This document shows positions 8,793-16,812 of a stretch of DNA of 44,053 bases, in pieces. This DNA comes from Thermoplasmata archaeon (GTDB lineage Archaea > Thermoplasmatota > Thermoplasmata > Thermoplasmatales > Thermoplasmataceae). The translations under genes were made by a program, and so were the position numbers. The stretch spans positions 1-44,053 of the forward strand of contig JAJZXB010000012.1 of the NCBI GenBank assembly GCA_021846395.1. Direction: 5' to 3'. Each line of letters begins with the position of its first letter. Positions within the stretch are counted from its first letter, which is position 1. The notes beneath the pieces are model-generated. The model was given only the letters and a program-made list of their open reading frames with translations, did not search any database and was not told where the DNA came from.

Positions 8793-10004
8793 ATGAGTAT
8801 GATGTTGGATTCTTTGAAGGGTAACGTCAAAATCCCTGGCATGTCAATAAATGAATTATTTGAAAGGAATGTAAACATTAATAAAAGCCAGCCGATGGTA
8901 ATTTTCAATGGAAAGTTCATAACATATTATAAGTTTTTTAATTATGTGAATTCAATGGCTTCGGGTTTAAATGAAAGATTAAAAATAAAGGATAGTTCTA
9001 CAATAGGCATCCTGTTGGAAAATGGCCCTGAGTTTATCATATCAGTTTTATCAATATTAAGAACCGGCAGCAGTGTTTTGGTTTTGAATGAGATGGACAT
9101 CTCCAATCCAAATTTTTACAATATACTGCAAAAGTTAAATGTAAAAAATATAGTTATTTCAGAAAAATTCTATAATTTAATCAAAAGAAACAATGGCATG
9201 AAATACATTGTGGCAGATAATACTGAATTTTTAACATTGTGGGATGCAATTAAAAGATCATTAAAAAATAGGATTAAAATAAAATATACTGGGAACACAA
9301 TGAAATTTTCAGATTTTATTTATGATAATAAAAAATTTGATGAAATAAAAATATGTGAAAAGCCAGGAGTTATTTTTCTGAATGGTGATGAAATTATAGG
9401 TTTTACGGATAAAAATTTAATATCATCTGCAATTTTACTGAATTACTGGCTTCCTAAATTTGACAGAAGGCCATATATTTATTCTGCCATTGATATGCAC
9501 AATCCCCTTGGGCTGATTTATTCATTTCTTCTCCCAATTTCCTTTTCAGGTACTCTTGTATATGGAAATATGGATATTCTAAAGAAAATTGACGTTGACT
9601 TTTTAATCGGTTTCCCATCATTTTTTGACAGAACACTCGGGAAAAGAACGGGTTTTAATAATGTACGGTATTTTATTTCCCCAAACTGCACGCAAAAACC
9701 CACCAATTCAGTTTTTAAGGCAACAGGCAAAAAAATAATATGTGGGCATTCAAATGAACGCCTATTGACAACACATTTAAACCCTTTCGAGGATATCAGA
9801 GAAGGTTCAATTGGAGTTCCATTGAGCAATGTTCAATACAAAATAAATGAAGATGGTACAATGGCCATTAAATCTGATCAATCAGCTTCATATATATACG
9901 ATGATAATGAATTTATCAGTTCTCCAGAGTGGGTAAATACGCACATAAAGGTTAAAATTATTGATGAATATTTTTATCCTGCGCAACAAGATATTTCCCA
10001 TTGA
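8793..10004 (+). CDS. Degenerate AMP-binding (ANL-superfamily) protein
   Basis: The N-terminal 90 residues look like an acyl-CoA synthetase or related adenylating enzyme: a helix with the pattern ITYYKFFNYVNSMASGL, then IGILLENGPEFIISVLSILRTGS, the familiar start of the large domain. The ATP-binding loop normally rich in Thr/Ser/Gly (TSGTTGxPK) is not recognisable: at the expected place is GVIFLNGDEIIGFTDKNL. The protein stops at 403 residues, where family members have about 500-650, so most of the C-terminal lid domain and its catalytic Lys are absent. An adenylation activity is therefore doubtful. The reading frame is intact, so it may be a pseudoenzyme rather than a dead gene. Its 3' end overlaps the opposing membrane-protein gene by 47 nt. 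Confidence 0.7.
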   Translation: MSMMLDSLKGNVKIPGMSINELFERNVNINKSQPMVIFNGKFITYYKFFNYVNSMASGLNERLKIKDSSTIGILLENGPEFIISVLSILRTGSSVLVLNEMDISNPNFYNILQKLNVKNIVISEKFYNLIKRNNGMKYIVADNTEFLTLWDAIKRSLKNRIKIKYTGNTMKFSDFIYDNKKFDEIKICEKPGVIFLNGDEIIGFTDKNLISSAILLNYWLPKFDRRPYIYSAIDMHNPLGLIYSFLLPISFSGTLVYGNMDILKKIDVDFLIGFPSFFDRTLGKRTGFNNVRYFISPNCTQKPTNSVFKATGKKIICGHSNERLLTTHLNPFEDIREGSIGVPLSNVQYKINEDGTMAIKSDQSASYIYDDNEFISSPEWVNTHIKVKIIDEYFYPAQQDISH

Positions 10005-10440
10005 AATGCGAAAGCAAATAGGCAAAGAACAGTGATGTGGTAAAATTAACGGCAGCATAGGAAATGAAGTATGGTATTGCGTATATTATTGATATCTGGA
10101 ATTCATATACCGGTATAATTACAAAAATTATTGCCCATAATAATATGTTTAAAAAACGCATCTTTTTGAATGTGCTATCTCCTGGAAAACTTTTATAATA
10201 TTTAAGGACAAGAACGGAAAATAAAATTCCAAAAATTATACCGATAATAAATATGGTTTCAAACTGGTGATTAAGCAATAATGTTAGAAATATTGAATAA
10301 TATTTTGGTGGTATATTGAGGGCATTGACTATTTCATCAATAAAGACATAAATAATTGCAAAATTCACAATTGAATTTATTATAAAATATATGAAGCCAG
10401 AAATTAAGCCACCCTTTATGCCATTTATTATATCTCCCAT
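9958..10440 (-). CDS. Membrane protein of about four segments
   Basis: 160 residues, strongly hydrophobic, with four to five predicted membrane spans: one near residues 10-35, one near 58-82, and two or three between about 95 and 148. Lys/Arg residues sit between spans 2 and 3 (KYYKSFPGDSTFKKMR). No catalytic or transport motif is recognised. The start ATG at 10440 follows the promoter region shared with nothing else; the downstream end runs 47 nt into the oppositely oriented AMP-binding-like gene. Confidence 0.65.
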   Translation of the reverse strand: MGDIINGIKGGLISGFIYFIINSIVNFAIIYVFIDEIVNALNIPPKYYSIFLTLLLNHQFETIFIIGIIFGILFSVLVLKYYKSFPGDSTFKKMRFLNILLWAIIFVIIPVYEFQISIIYAIPYFISYAAVNFTTSLFFAYLLSHFNGKYLVAQDKNIHQ

Positions 10441-10491
10441 TCTTTGGTATTAAATATAAATAAATAATTTTTTTGAAAATTAAAAATTAAA

Positions 10492-10848
10492 TTATTTTTT
10501 AAAATTCTTCAATTGTTTTATAGTATTGTTTATTTCCTCAATCTTTTTCTCACGGTCATTTATAATTTCCTCAAGAATTTCGTTGAAATCCTTTGAAAGT
10601 TTATAACCATGAATCGGGCGACCCTTGCCCTCTTTTTTCATATTCCTCTTAATGATCCATCCTTTTCTCCTCAGCCATTGCATCGCAATTGATACTTCAG
10701 GCTGCCTTAATCCAGTTTCACGCTCAATTTCAACGGATGTTATTTCACCTTTATCCTTTATATATACCAGGGTATAAGCAACGCTTCTGGGTATTTCAGA
10801 TACCATCAAATATTTAGCTAATTTGTTAATCTCTTCCGTGAGTGCCAT
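10492..10848 (-). CDS. Winged-helix transcriptional regulator with C-terminal coiled coil
   Basis: A 118-residue protein whose first 80 residues form a winged helix: IPRSVAYTLVYIKDKGEITS (first helices), VEIERETGLRQPEVSIAMQ (turn and recognition helix), then RRKGWIIKRNMKKEGKGRP (basic wing). The last 35 residues are a highly charged heptad-like helix, probably a dimer coiled coil. It resembles small archaeal regulators of the MarR/TrmB type. No ligand-binding domain is present. A TATA-like stretch TTATATATATTT at 10875-10886 lies about 30 nt before the ATG. Targets are unknown; the next gene in the same direction, 51 nt on, encodes the membrane protein above. Confidence 0.8.
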   Translation of the reverse strand: MALTEEINKLAKYLMVSEIPRSVAYTLVYIKDKGEITSVEIERETGLRQPEVSIAMQWLRRKGWIIKRNMKKEGKGRPIHGYKLSKDFNEILEEIINDREKKIEEINNTIKQLKNFKK

Positions 10849-10941
10849 ATTTATCCATTAATAATATTATAATGTTATATATATTTAACCATTTAAAATA
10901 AAATTAATATATAATATTCTAAATTTTTGATTAATTAAAAA

Positions 10942-11199
10942 TTATGATTTTGACAGCGATTCCAATTTGCTAATAATTGTATATATAGCTGCCCTGCCAT
11001 GTGAGGGTACATTGGGATCATTTGATATATCATCAAGACTTGATATGACCGTTGCGCATCTCAAATCCAGACTCTCCTTCGAATTCTGTAATTTTTCCCT
11101 GGAATCCGAAGATGTTTTTCTTACATTTCTTGGTACGGACGTATCTTCTGCCAACTCATCCATAAGCTCTAAAACTTCACCATACAATTTTTCGTCCAT
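10942..11199 (-). CDS. UPF0147 family protein
   Basis: An 85-residue helical protein matching the archaeal UPF0147 family: ELMDELAEDTSVPRNVRK near the start and SNDPNVPSHGRAAIYTIISK near the end are its hallmarks. The function of the family is not established. The ribosome-binding sequence GAGGTGAG (11203-11210) overlaps the stop codon of the preceding gene, so translation of the pair is probably coupled. Confidence 0.92.
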   Translation of the reverse strand: MDEKLYGEVLELMDELAEDTSVPRNVRKTSSDSREKLQNSKESLDLRCATVISSLDDISNDPNVPSHGRAAIYTIISKLESLSKS

Positions 11200-11203
11200 C
11201 TTC

Positions 11204-11503
11204 TCACCTCATATACATATCCTTTATGATGGATAGAACCATCATTGTTTTTGATTTTTTTATCCCCTGAATTGAATTCAATTCATTTACAATGAATTTT
11301 TCAAGGGACATATAATCGGGGAACCTTACCTTGATAATTATGTCGTAATCTCCGGTAACAATGAAAACTTCTTCAACGTTTTTATTTTCTCCTATCAATT
11401 TACCAATCTTCTCAACGTTATTTATATCAGCCTCTATGCCTATTAACGCAGTAACAATTCTATTATCATAGTATTCCTTGAAGTTTGTTATTTCACCCTC
11501 CAT
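11204..11503 (-). CDS. Stand-alone Lrp/AsnC ligand-binding (RAM) domain protein
   Basis: About 99 residues with the alpha/beta fold of the Lrp effector-binding domain: VTALIGIEAD, then a helix, VEEVFIVTGDYDIIIKVRF, a second helix, and a last strand ending in MMVLSIIKDMYMR. The GDYD turn is typical of these domains. There is no DNA-binding domain. Such single RAM proteins in archaea may sense amino acids or pair with full Lrp regulators. A GGGTGA sequence precedes the ATG at 11503 (an in-frame TTG directly upstream is less likely). It is the first gene of a two-gene unit with UPF0147. Confidence 0.85.
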   Translation of the reverse strand: MEGEITNFKEYYDNRIVTALIGIEADINNVEKIGKLIGENKNVEEVFIVTGDYDIIIKVRFPDYMSLEKFIVNELNSIQGIKKSKTMMVLSIIKDMYMR

Positions 11504-11613
11504 CAATTCACCCGAATGTATACTTAATATTATTTAAACACATAATATTTTCTAATATTACCAATCATTATAAATGAAATAAATTTATTAGGTTATGTGC
11601 CATAAAACACACA

Positions 11614-12228
11614 ATGAAAAATATCATTATAGGCAAACTGATTATTATTACCGGTCCAATGTTTTCCGGTAAAACATCAAGGCTTATTGAATTGTTGGAG
11701 AGAGAAATGCTTGCTGGCAGAAATACCCTGTTGTTTAAACCCGAAATTGATAAAAGATACGATACAACATATGTTACAACCCACAAGGGAATAAGATTGC
11801 CAGCAATTGTTCTACCGGTAAACGATGAGGGAGTTGATAAAATGAGGAATTTATCAGAGAATGTTGATGTAATTGGGATTGATGAGGCCCAGTTCTGGAA
11901 TCACAATTCCACGCTTCCAGCAATTGTTGATGAACTTGCTTCCGGCAGAAAGATTGTGTATGTTGCCGCTTTGAACAAAAACCACCTTGGCATGCCATTT
12001 AAAACATCACAGGAAATTATTGCCAGGGCTGATCAGGTTTACACCTTAAATGCTGTATGTGCAAAGTGCGGTGAGGATGCGACATTCACACAGAGAATAA
12101 TGAACGGAAAGGAAATGTTTGGAGAAACAATAAAAATAGGTGGCATGGAAAGCTATGAGCCACGGTGCAGAAATTGTTACGTTCAACCAACACAGGAAGA
12201 GCTAAGGAATTTATCTGACGAGCATTAA
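11614..12228 (+). CDS. tdk: Thymidine kinase (type II)
   Basis: A 204-residue kinase that phosphorylates thymidine for dTMP salvage. It shows the P-loop GPMFSGKTS near residue 14, the DEAQFW Walker B segment near 91, the flexible loop, and two zinc half-sites (CAKC and CRNC) that hold the thymidine-binding lasso, as in type II enzymes. Length is normal. An A/T-rich stretch about 25-35 nt before the ATG suggests a leaderless transcript. It converges with the amino-acid-kinase-like gene, with only 8 nt between them. Confidence 0.95.
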   Translation: MKNIIIGKLIIITGPMFSGKTSRLIELLEREMLAGRNTLLFKPEIDKRYDTTYVTTHKGIRLPAIVLPVNDEGVDKMRNLSENVDVIGIDEAQFWNHNSTLPAIVDELASGRKIVYVAALNKNHLGMPFKTSQEIIARADQVYTLNAVCAKCGEDATFTQRIMNGKEMFGETIKIGGMESYEPRCRNCYVQPTQEELRNLSDEH

Positions 12229-12236
12229 AAATTCAT

Positions 12237-13019
12237 TTATGCATGAATATACGTTCCATTCATAATGTTGTCTGCTGAATTTATATAAACATTTTTCCCT
12301 CCTTTTTCCAGAAAATCCAATGATAGGTATACCTTGTTTTTCATATCCTCATTTTTGAATTTATTATTGTAAAGATATTTTTTCATGTCATCAGACTTTA
12401 TTGTTTGAATATCAACCAATTTATCATTTTCAATTACGGAAACGCATCTATAACTGGAAACAATTAATAATGTATCAGCCTCAACAAGAACGGCGAGAAG
12501 GGATGAAGCAGCACATGCGTCAATTTCACCAGGGAATTCTTGATAATACTGCAGTTTTTGTAGGACTGGAATTCCACCATTGATAAGTGTCAGTGGCATA
12601 TAACCTTCATATAATAACGATGATATTGCTGATTTTTCAAGGATATCCATGGGCTTTGCAAGGGATATTGTGTTTACTTTTTTTTCATTTAAATTGCGGG
12701 CATCCACAAGAGTTCTGGATAAAATTGGAGTTATATCCTTTGACAGTCCATGTTCGTATTTAATTTTATCATATATTGATGCCAGAATGTACATTATGCC
12801 CCCATGGACCATACCATCTTGAATCCCCCTATTGGTAAACTCTGTGGTTGTATTTAATTTATAATGTTTATAATTGAATGTTAATGCAACGTCGTTGCTG
12901 GATATAACCGATGAAATTTTATCAAAAATATTTTCCATTCTGGATTCAAACTCCACATAATCGAATGGCTTGTTGCCTTGAATTCTGTCAAAATCAATAA
13001 AAATTATTATCCTTGGCAC
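12237..13019 (-). CDS. Divergent carbamate-kinase-like protein (amino acid kinase family)
   Basis: The 260-residue protein follows the fold order of carbamate kinase: a long middle helix region, LSRTLVDARNL resembling the TRxxVD segment, INGGIPVL resembling the Gly-rich GGGxPV loop, then EIDACAASSLLAVLVEADTLL, matching the ID-x-D-x-A-S-x-LLA segment, and a late YLSLDFLEKGGKNVYI helix-strand. However the N-terminal substrate loop, GGNA in true carbamate kinases, reads FIDFDRIQGNK here, and the GSMxPK segment near the end is not evident. The enzyme may act on another substrate or be inactive. A TATA-like element lies at about 13043-13052 on this strand. Fold assignment is fairly secure; activity is not. 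Confidence 0.7.
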   Translation of the reverse strand: MPRIIIFIDFDRIQGNKPFDYVEFESRMENIFDKISSVISSNDVALTFNYKHYKLNTTTEFTNRGIQDGMVHGGIMYILASIYDKIKYEHGLSKDITPILSRTLVDARNLNEKKVNTISLAKPMDILEKSAISSLLYEGYMPLTLINGGIPVLQKLQYYQEFPGEIDACAASSLLAVLVEADTLLIVSSYRCVSVIENDKLVDIQTIKSDDMKKYLYNNKFKNEDMKNKVYLSLDFLEKGGKNVYINSADNIMNGTYIHA

Positions 13020-13159
13020 TGTATCACAAATAGGAATTAATTTTAATCATATAAATACAACAGTTAAACCAATCAATATCTCCGCATCACTTTTATATAA
13101 ATTACTAACAGTAATATATCATTAAATAAGAATTTTATTTTATGAGCGCATAACATTTT

Positions 13160-14068
13160 ATGAATGTTAAAAAAATTAGTTACTCATCATCAGCGAATTT
13201 AGGCCCCGGATATGATATACTGTCCATAAGCCATGGTGCTTTTTATGATGAAGTATCAGTTGAGAATTCAGACGATAAAAAAATAAAAATAATTTCAGAT
13301 AAAACTCCAGAAAATCCGGATAAAAACACTGCCGGATTAAGTCTTATGAAAATCATGGAGGATAAGGATATACATGAAGGCATCAAGGTCAGTATCAAAA
13401 AAAATGTTCCAATAGGCCTCGGGCTTGGAAGCAGTGGTGCTTCCTCTTCAGCTGCCGTCAAGGCATTTAACGAGTTGTTCAATCTTAATATGACTAAGGA
13501 TGAAATGGTATATTATTCAATGTATGGAGAAATAGCTGCATGTGGTGCCGCCCACCCCGACAATGTTTCCTCAGGCATATATGGTGGCCTAACATTGATT
13601 TCATCAAAAAATCCTATCAGGGTAAAAAAAATCAAAATAAATTATAATTTCAACTTAATGCTGTTGATACCTGAAATCAATATAAATGAAAAAACAAAGT
13701 TAGCAAGATCAATGGTACCGGATGAGGTTAAAATTGATGACCTTGTTGAACAGACTTCACATCTTTCATCAATGTTATACGGTTTCTTTTATGGTGATCG
13801 TGATGAAATAAGGTATGGAATGGATGACCGCATTGTTGAAATATCAAGGCAGAGCCTATTTCCATTTTATAAAAATGTCAGGGAAAAAGCCCTGGGCAAT
13901 AATGCTGTTTCAGTTTGTATCAGCGGTGCAGGTCCCACAATACTGATTTTTACCGACGATAAAACAAATAAAAAACAAATAAAAATGGATATAAATAATA
14001 TTATGGGGTCATTTAAATTAAAATATGATATTATTGAGACCAATATTATGGAGGGATATGATGAATGA
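13160..14068 (+). CDS. thrB: Homoserine kinase (GHMP family)
   Basis: A 302-residue GHMP kinase making O-phosphohomoserine from homoserine and ATP. The N-terminal SSANLGPGYDILSIS is the homoserine-kinase signature; the ATP loop PIGLGLGSSGASSSAA is at about residues 88-103; HPDNVSSGIYGG and the late CISGAGPTILIF motif are also present. Length is normal. The last bases overlap the start of the PLP enzyme, so the two are translated together. With that partner the product could feed methionine or cystathionine synthesis rather than only threonine. Confidence 0.95.
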   Translation: MNVKKISYSSSANLGPGYDILSISHGAFYDEVSVENSDDKKIKIISDKTPENPDKNTAGLSLMKIMEDKDIHEGIKVSIKKNVPIGLGLGSSGASSSAAVKAFNELFNLNMTKDEMVYYSMYGEIAACGAAHPDNVSSGIYGGLTLISSKNPIRVKKIKINYNFNLMLLIPEININEKTKLARSMVPDEVKIDDLVEQTSHLSSMLYGFFYGDRDEIRYGMDDRIVEISRQSLFPFYKNVREKALGNNAVSVCISGAGPTILIFTDDKTNKKQIKMDINNIMGSFKLKYDIIETNIMEGYDE

Positions 14069-15161
14069 TAATATAGATAATGTATATGCCAAACCCCTGA
14101 CATTTCCAATTTACCAGACAAGCTCTTACATTGTTCCAGATGGCGAGAAATACAGGTATTCCAGAGAATATAATCCCACAGTGGAGAATATATGCCTTAA
14201 AATAAAAAATATAGAGCATGCAGAATCATGCAATGCATTTTCCTCAGGCATGGGCGCAATTACAACAACATTACTGAGCTTGATAAACCCGGGCGACCGA
14301 GTTTTAACACATATTGACACATTTGCAAGATCATATCATTTTTTCAAGGACTTTTTATCAAAATGGGGCGTTAAAGCAGATATTTCACTCCCCGGAACCA
14401 GCAATATAGTGAACAGTATTAAAAAAGATACAAAGCTGGTTTTTATTGAAAGTCTGACAAATCCAATATTGAGAGTTAACGATATAAAAGAAATAGGGGA
14501 AAAATGCAGGGAAAATGATACAATACTGATTGTTGACTCTACACTCTCAACTCCGGTAAATATAAATCCGCTTGATCTTGGTGCGAATATAGTTATACAC
14601 AGTGCTTCAAAGTTTATTTCCGGCCATAACGATGTTATTGCGGGATTTGCAGCCGGCGATGCGGAATTAATTGAGAAAGTTGACTCAATGAGGCGAACAA
14701 TGGGAACATCAATGGATCCAAACACCGCATTCCTGATTAATCAGGGGTTCAAAACTCTCGAATTGAGAATGGAAAAAATCAACAGAAATGCCATGGAAAT
14801 TGCAGAAAGGCTCAATGAAAATAAAAATATTGAAAATGTCATATACCCTGGTCTTGAAAGCCATCCTGACCACGAATTAGCCAGGAAATACATGAAAGGT
14901 TATTCAGGGGTCATATGTTTTGAAATAAAAAATAATGTAGACTCATTCTTTAAAAATTTAAAAACAATTGTTCCAGCAAATACTCTTGGAGGAATAAATA
15001 CAATAATCGCAAATCCATTTACAATGTCCCACAGGTCATTGGATGAGGATGAGATAAAAATTCTCAATATAAATAAAAAATTCATGAGGCTTTCAGTTGG
15101 CATAGAAAACCCCGATATCTTAGTAAATGATATAAACAATGCATCGAAAAATAATACCTAA
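14058..15161 (+). CDS. Cys/Met-metabolism PLP enzyme (cystathionine gamma-synthase-like)
   Basis: About 367 residues of the trans-sulfuration PLP family. Visible are YSREYNPTVENICLKI near the N-terminus, the cofactor-contacting FSSGMGAI, VDSTLSTPVNINPL with the ring-contacting Asp, and SASKFISGHNDV with the Schiff-base Lys. The C-terminal part has VIYPGLESHPDHELA and LGGINTIIANP. The start is either of two adjacent ATGs (14058, 14061) after GAGG; both overlap thrB. Members are cystathionine gamma-synthase, cystathionine lyase, methionine gamma-lyase or O-acylhomoserine sulfhydrylase; motifs alone do not separate them. Coupling to thrB suggests that O-phosphohomoserine is the substrate. Confidence 0.85.
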   Translation: MMNDNIDNVYAKPLTFPIYQTSSYIVPDGEKYRYSREYNPTVENICLKIKNIEHAESCNAFSSGMGAITTTLLSLINPGDRVLTHIDTFARSYHFFKDFLSKWGVKADISLPGTSNIVNSIKKDTKLVFIESLTNPILRVNDIKEIGEKCRENDTILIVDSTLSTPVNINPLDLGANIVIHSASKFISGHNDVIAGFAAGDAELIEKVDSMRRTMGTSMDPNTAFLINQGFKTLELRMEKINRNAMEIAERLNENKNIENVIYPGLESHPDHELARKYMKGYSGVICFEIKNNVDSFFKNLKTIVPANTLGGINTIIANPFTMSHRSLDEDEIKILNINKKFMRLSVGIENPDILVNDINNASKNNT

Positions 15162-15632
15162 TTCCGTAAATTTGCTATTGTATTATTTCTCTGCTATCTT
15201 TCAACCTCTTTTTTCTTCTATGTGAATGTTTATTGTATTTTTCAACATGGCCTTTAATCTTTGATGCCGCTGCCTCAGCACTCTCAGGATTTTATCCTTC
15301 GGCGTTCATGTGGACCGGTATGGATTTGATTAAAGTTTTAAGGAAATCCCCATTCTTGATGTATGTGATGGGTGCAAAGAAATTGAACTTGGAAGATCGC
15401 CTATGGCAGCAATCTGTTATTAGAATATTCTTTCAATTGGTCCAATGTACTGCTTTCTCAAATTCAAACCCTTCATGTAGGCAGACGAACCTCACGCAGG
15501 TTAACACATTGCAAATAGGTTAAATCCCCAACTTTGCATGCAAAATATGGGATAATATCTAACAGGAAATTTCCACCATAGAAGATTGCATAAAGAATAT
15601 ATACTATGGCAGTTTATAGTCAAATATAGTGA
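15162..15632. other. Gene-poor interval with one repeat copy
   Basis: About 470 nt without a convincing gene. An open frame at 15233-15523 shows no family signature or promoter spacing and appears accidental. The interval contains the first copy of the 37-bp repeat at 15311-15347 and marks the left border of the accessory toxin-antitoxin zone. Confidence 0.5.
15311..15347 (+). repeat. Dispersed direct repeat, copy 1
   Basis: A 37-bp sequence ending in GTTTTAAGGAAAT that matches copy 2 at 31 of 37 positions; the differences are mostly transitions. Origin unknown: it may be the scar or an internal piece of a lost mobile element. Confidence 0.7.
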
Positions 15633-15638
15633 TTGAAA

Positions 15639-15857
15639 ATGCCTACAACTATACAAATCAGTGAAAAGCTTCAGAAGGAGTTGACAAGGAGAAAGCTCTA
15701 TGACAAGGAAACCTATGAAGAGATAATCTGGGATCTTATGGAAGATTCTCTCGAGTTGAGTGAGGAAACAAAGAAGGAATTGGCTCAGGCCCGCCAGGAG
15801 ATAAAGGAAGGTAAATACCATACCTTGGAAGAGATCAAGAAGGAATTGGGACTTTGA
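15639..15857 (+). CDS. relB: RelB-type antitoxin
   Basis: A 72-residue protein. The N-terminus MPTTIQISEKLQKELTRRK resembles the DNA-binding strand-helix of ribbon-helix-helix or related archaeal antitoxins, followed by YEEIIWDLMEDSLELSE. The C-terminus is a charged helix ending in TLEEIKKELGL, the part that normally wraps around the RelE toxin. ATG at 15639 is preferred over an in-frame TTG at 15633. It overlaps the toxin by four bases. It should neutralise RelE and repress its own promoter. A tail fragment of a related antitoxin is found at about 20.5 kb. Confidence 0.85.
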   Translation: MPTTIQISEKLQKELTRRKLYDKETYEEIIWDLMEDSLELSEETKKELAQARQEIKEGKYHTLEEIKKELGL

Positions 15858-16108
15858 CTTACCAAGTTTTGTTTTCTGATCTAGCGTTGAAACAGTTCAG
15901 AAAACTTGAAAGAATATTTCAAGACCGTATAATTTCTACCATAGAGAGAATCAGAATCCGACCAGATGCCCATGTTAAGAAATTGGTTGGGGATGAGGGT
16001 TACAGGATTAGGGTTGGAGACTACAGACTAATTCTGGATCTAGACCGGGAAAAACTTATAATTTTAGTGTTGAAAATTGCACACCGGAAAAATGTGTACG
16101 ACAGATAA
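15854..16108 (+). CDS. relE: RelE-type mRNA interferase toxin
   Basis: An 84-residue RelE/ParE-fold protein: MTYQVLFSDLALKQFRKLE, two helices, then KKLVGDEGYRIRVGDYRLILD and the final IAHRKNVYDR. The conserved Arg residues of the central sheet and the late His-Arg...Tyr are present, so it looks intact. In the family it cuts mRNA at the ribosome. The start is a TTG inside a TTGA overlap with the antitoxin stop, with no better ATG downstream; this would keep toxin translation low and tied to the antitoxin. Confidence 0.9.
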   Translation: MTYQVLFSDLALKQFRKLERIFQDRIISTIERIRIRPDAHVKKLVGDEGYRIRVGDYRLILDLDREKLIILVLKIAHRKNVYDR

Positions 16109-16150
16109 TCCTGTAACAGTCTATCCCTGGATGCTTCATTATAGGCAGAA

Positions 16151-16187
16151 TGGATCGGCATGGGTTTTATTAGGGTTTTAAGGAAAT
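16151..16187 (+). repeat. Dispersed direct repeat, copy 2
   Basis: Second copy of the 37-bp element, 43 nt after the relE stop and in the same orientation as copy 1, with the invariant end GTTTTAAGGAAAT. Confidence 0.7.
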
Positions 16188-16208
16188 GCACTCCAAAAAA
16201 ATGGATAA

Positions 16209-16438
16209 TCAAGTTCTAAGAAGATTTATTTTTTTGGTGAATTCTTCAGCAATCAGATTTTTCTGTTCATCCCCTAAATGAAAAACAGTCTTGATTATTG
16301 CCTCATTCGTAAATTGGTAGTGATTCCAGCAATGATCACATTACCAAGCCCTTCAAACAGTACAAGTGCTGGCCTAATTTTTGAACCATCAGAATTGGCA
16401 AAACTCACCCTTGTTGTCACCACCCCCTCGATCTAGGC
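16209..16438 (-). pseudogene. Decayed MazF/PemK-like toxin gene
   Basis: Downstream of and overlapping the antitoxin at 16433-16657. One frame gives VVTTRVSFANSDGSKIRPAL and then VLFEGLGNVIIAGITTNLRM, matching the N-terminal half of MazF-type toxins (the SDGSKxRPALVL strand and the following VIIAxITTN strand). A second frame gives NEAIIKTVFHLGDEQKNLIA and then EEFTKKINLL, the usual C-terminal end. The two are joined with a frameshift, and about 40-50 residues of the middle are missing. It cannot encode a functional toxin. Confidence 0.7.
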
Positions 16439-16657
16439 ATGTTCCCAACCTGAGTAATCACCATCTTTCCATAGCTCCCTCATCTTGGTTTCCTGAGATT
16501 TCTGGACAAACCCATTGAATTCTCTGGTTTCCTCCTCATTCTGTATAAGATTGTGTATAACTTCATTGTAAGTTTCACGAGGATACCGCTTAAATCTTTT
16601 CAGTGCTTCGGCAACTGATTTATCCAGCCGTATAGTTGTTACTTCAGACTTAACCAT
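16433..16657 (-). CDS. Ribbon-helix-helix antitoxin (toxin partner decayed)
   Basis: A 74-residue protein: MVKSEVTTIRLDKSVAEALK is a ribbon-helix-helix strand and first helix, YNEVIHNLIQNEE the second helix, and the tail ends WKDGDYSGWEHA, a typical flexible toxin-binding end. ATG at 16657 is chosen over an in-frame TTG nine bases upstream. The neighbouring toxin is a MazF-like pseudogene, so the antitoxin is an orphan. It may still act as a DNA-binding repressor. Confidence 0.8.
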   Translation of the reverse strand: MVKSEVTTIRLDKSVAEALKRFKRYPRETYNEVIHNLIQNEEETREFNGFVQKSQETKMRELWKDGDYSGWEHA

Positions 16658-16760
16658 TATTGACAATCTATAGTGGATATATAATCATTTATGTGATAAA
16701 TGTAGAATGCCAGTATTTCGTTGATTCGGGTTATTTTTCATAGAGAAGGTTTTTATTGAA

Positions 16761-16792
16761 CGGTCGGAATTTAATTTAAGTTTTAAGGAAAT
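16761..16792 (+). repeat. Dispersed direct repeat, copy 3
   Basis: A 32-bp shorter and more diverged copy of the same repeat, matching copy 1 at about 27 of 32 positions and identical over the last 14. It lies about 20-50 nt before the transposase remnant. Confidence 0.6.
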
Positions 16793-16812
16793 ACCTTTTA
16801 AAGAACATGCTA

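Noticed and set aside
15233-15523. Open frame of 96 residues on the plus strand
   Set aside because: No recognisable domain, includes the dispersed repeat, and no suitable promoter or neighbour relation.
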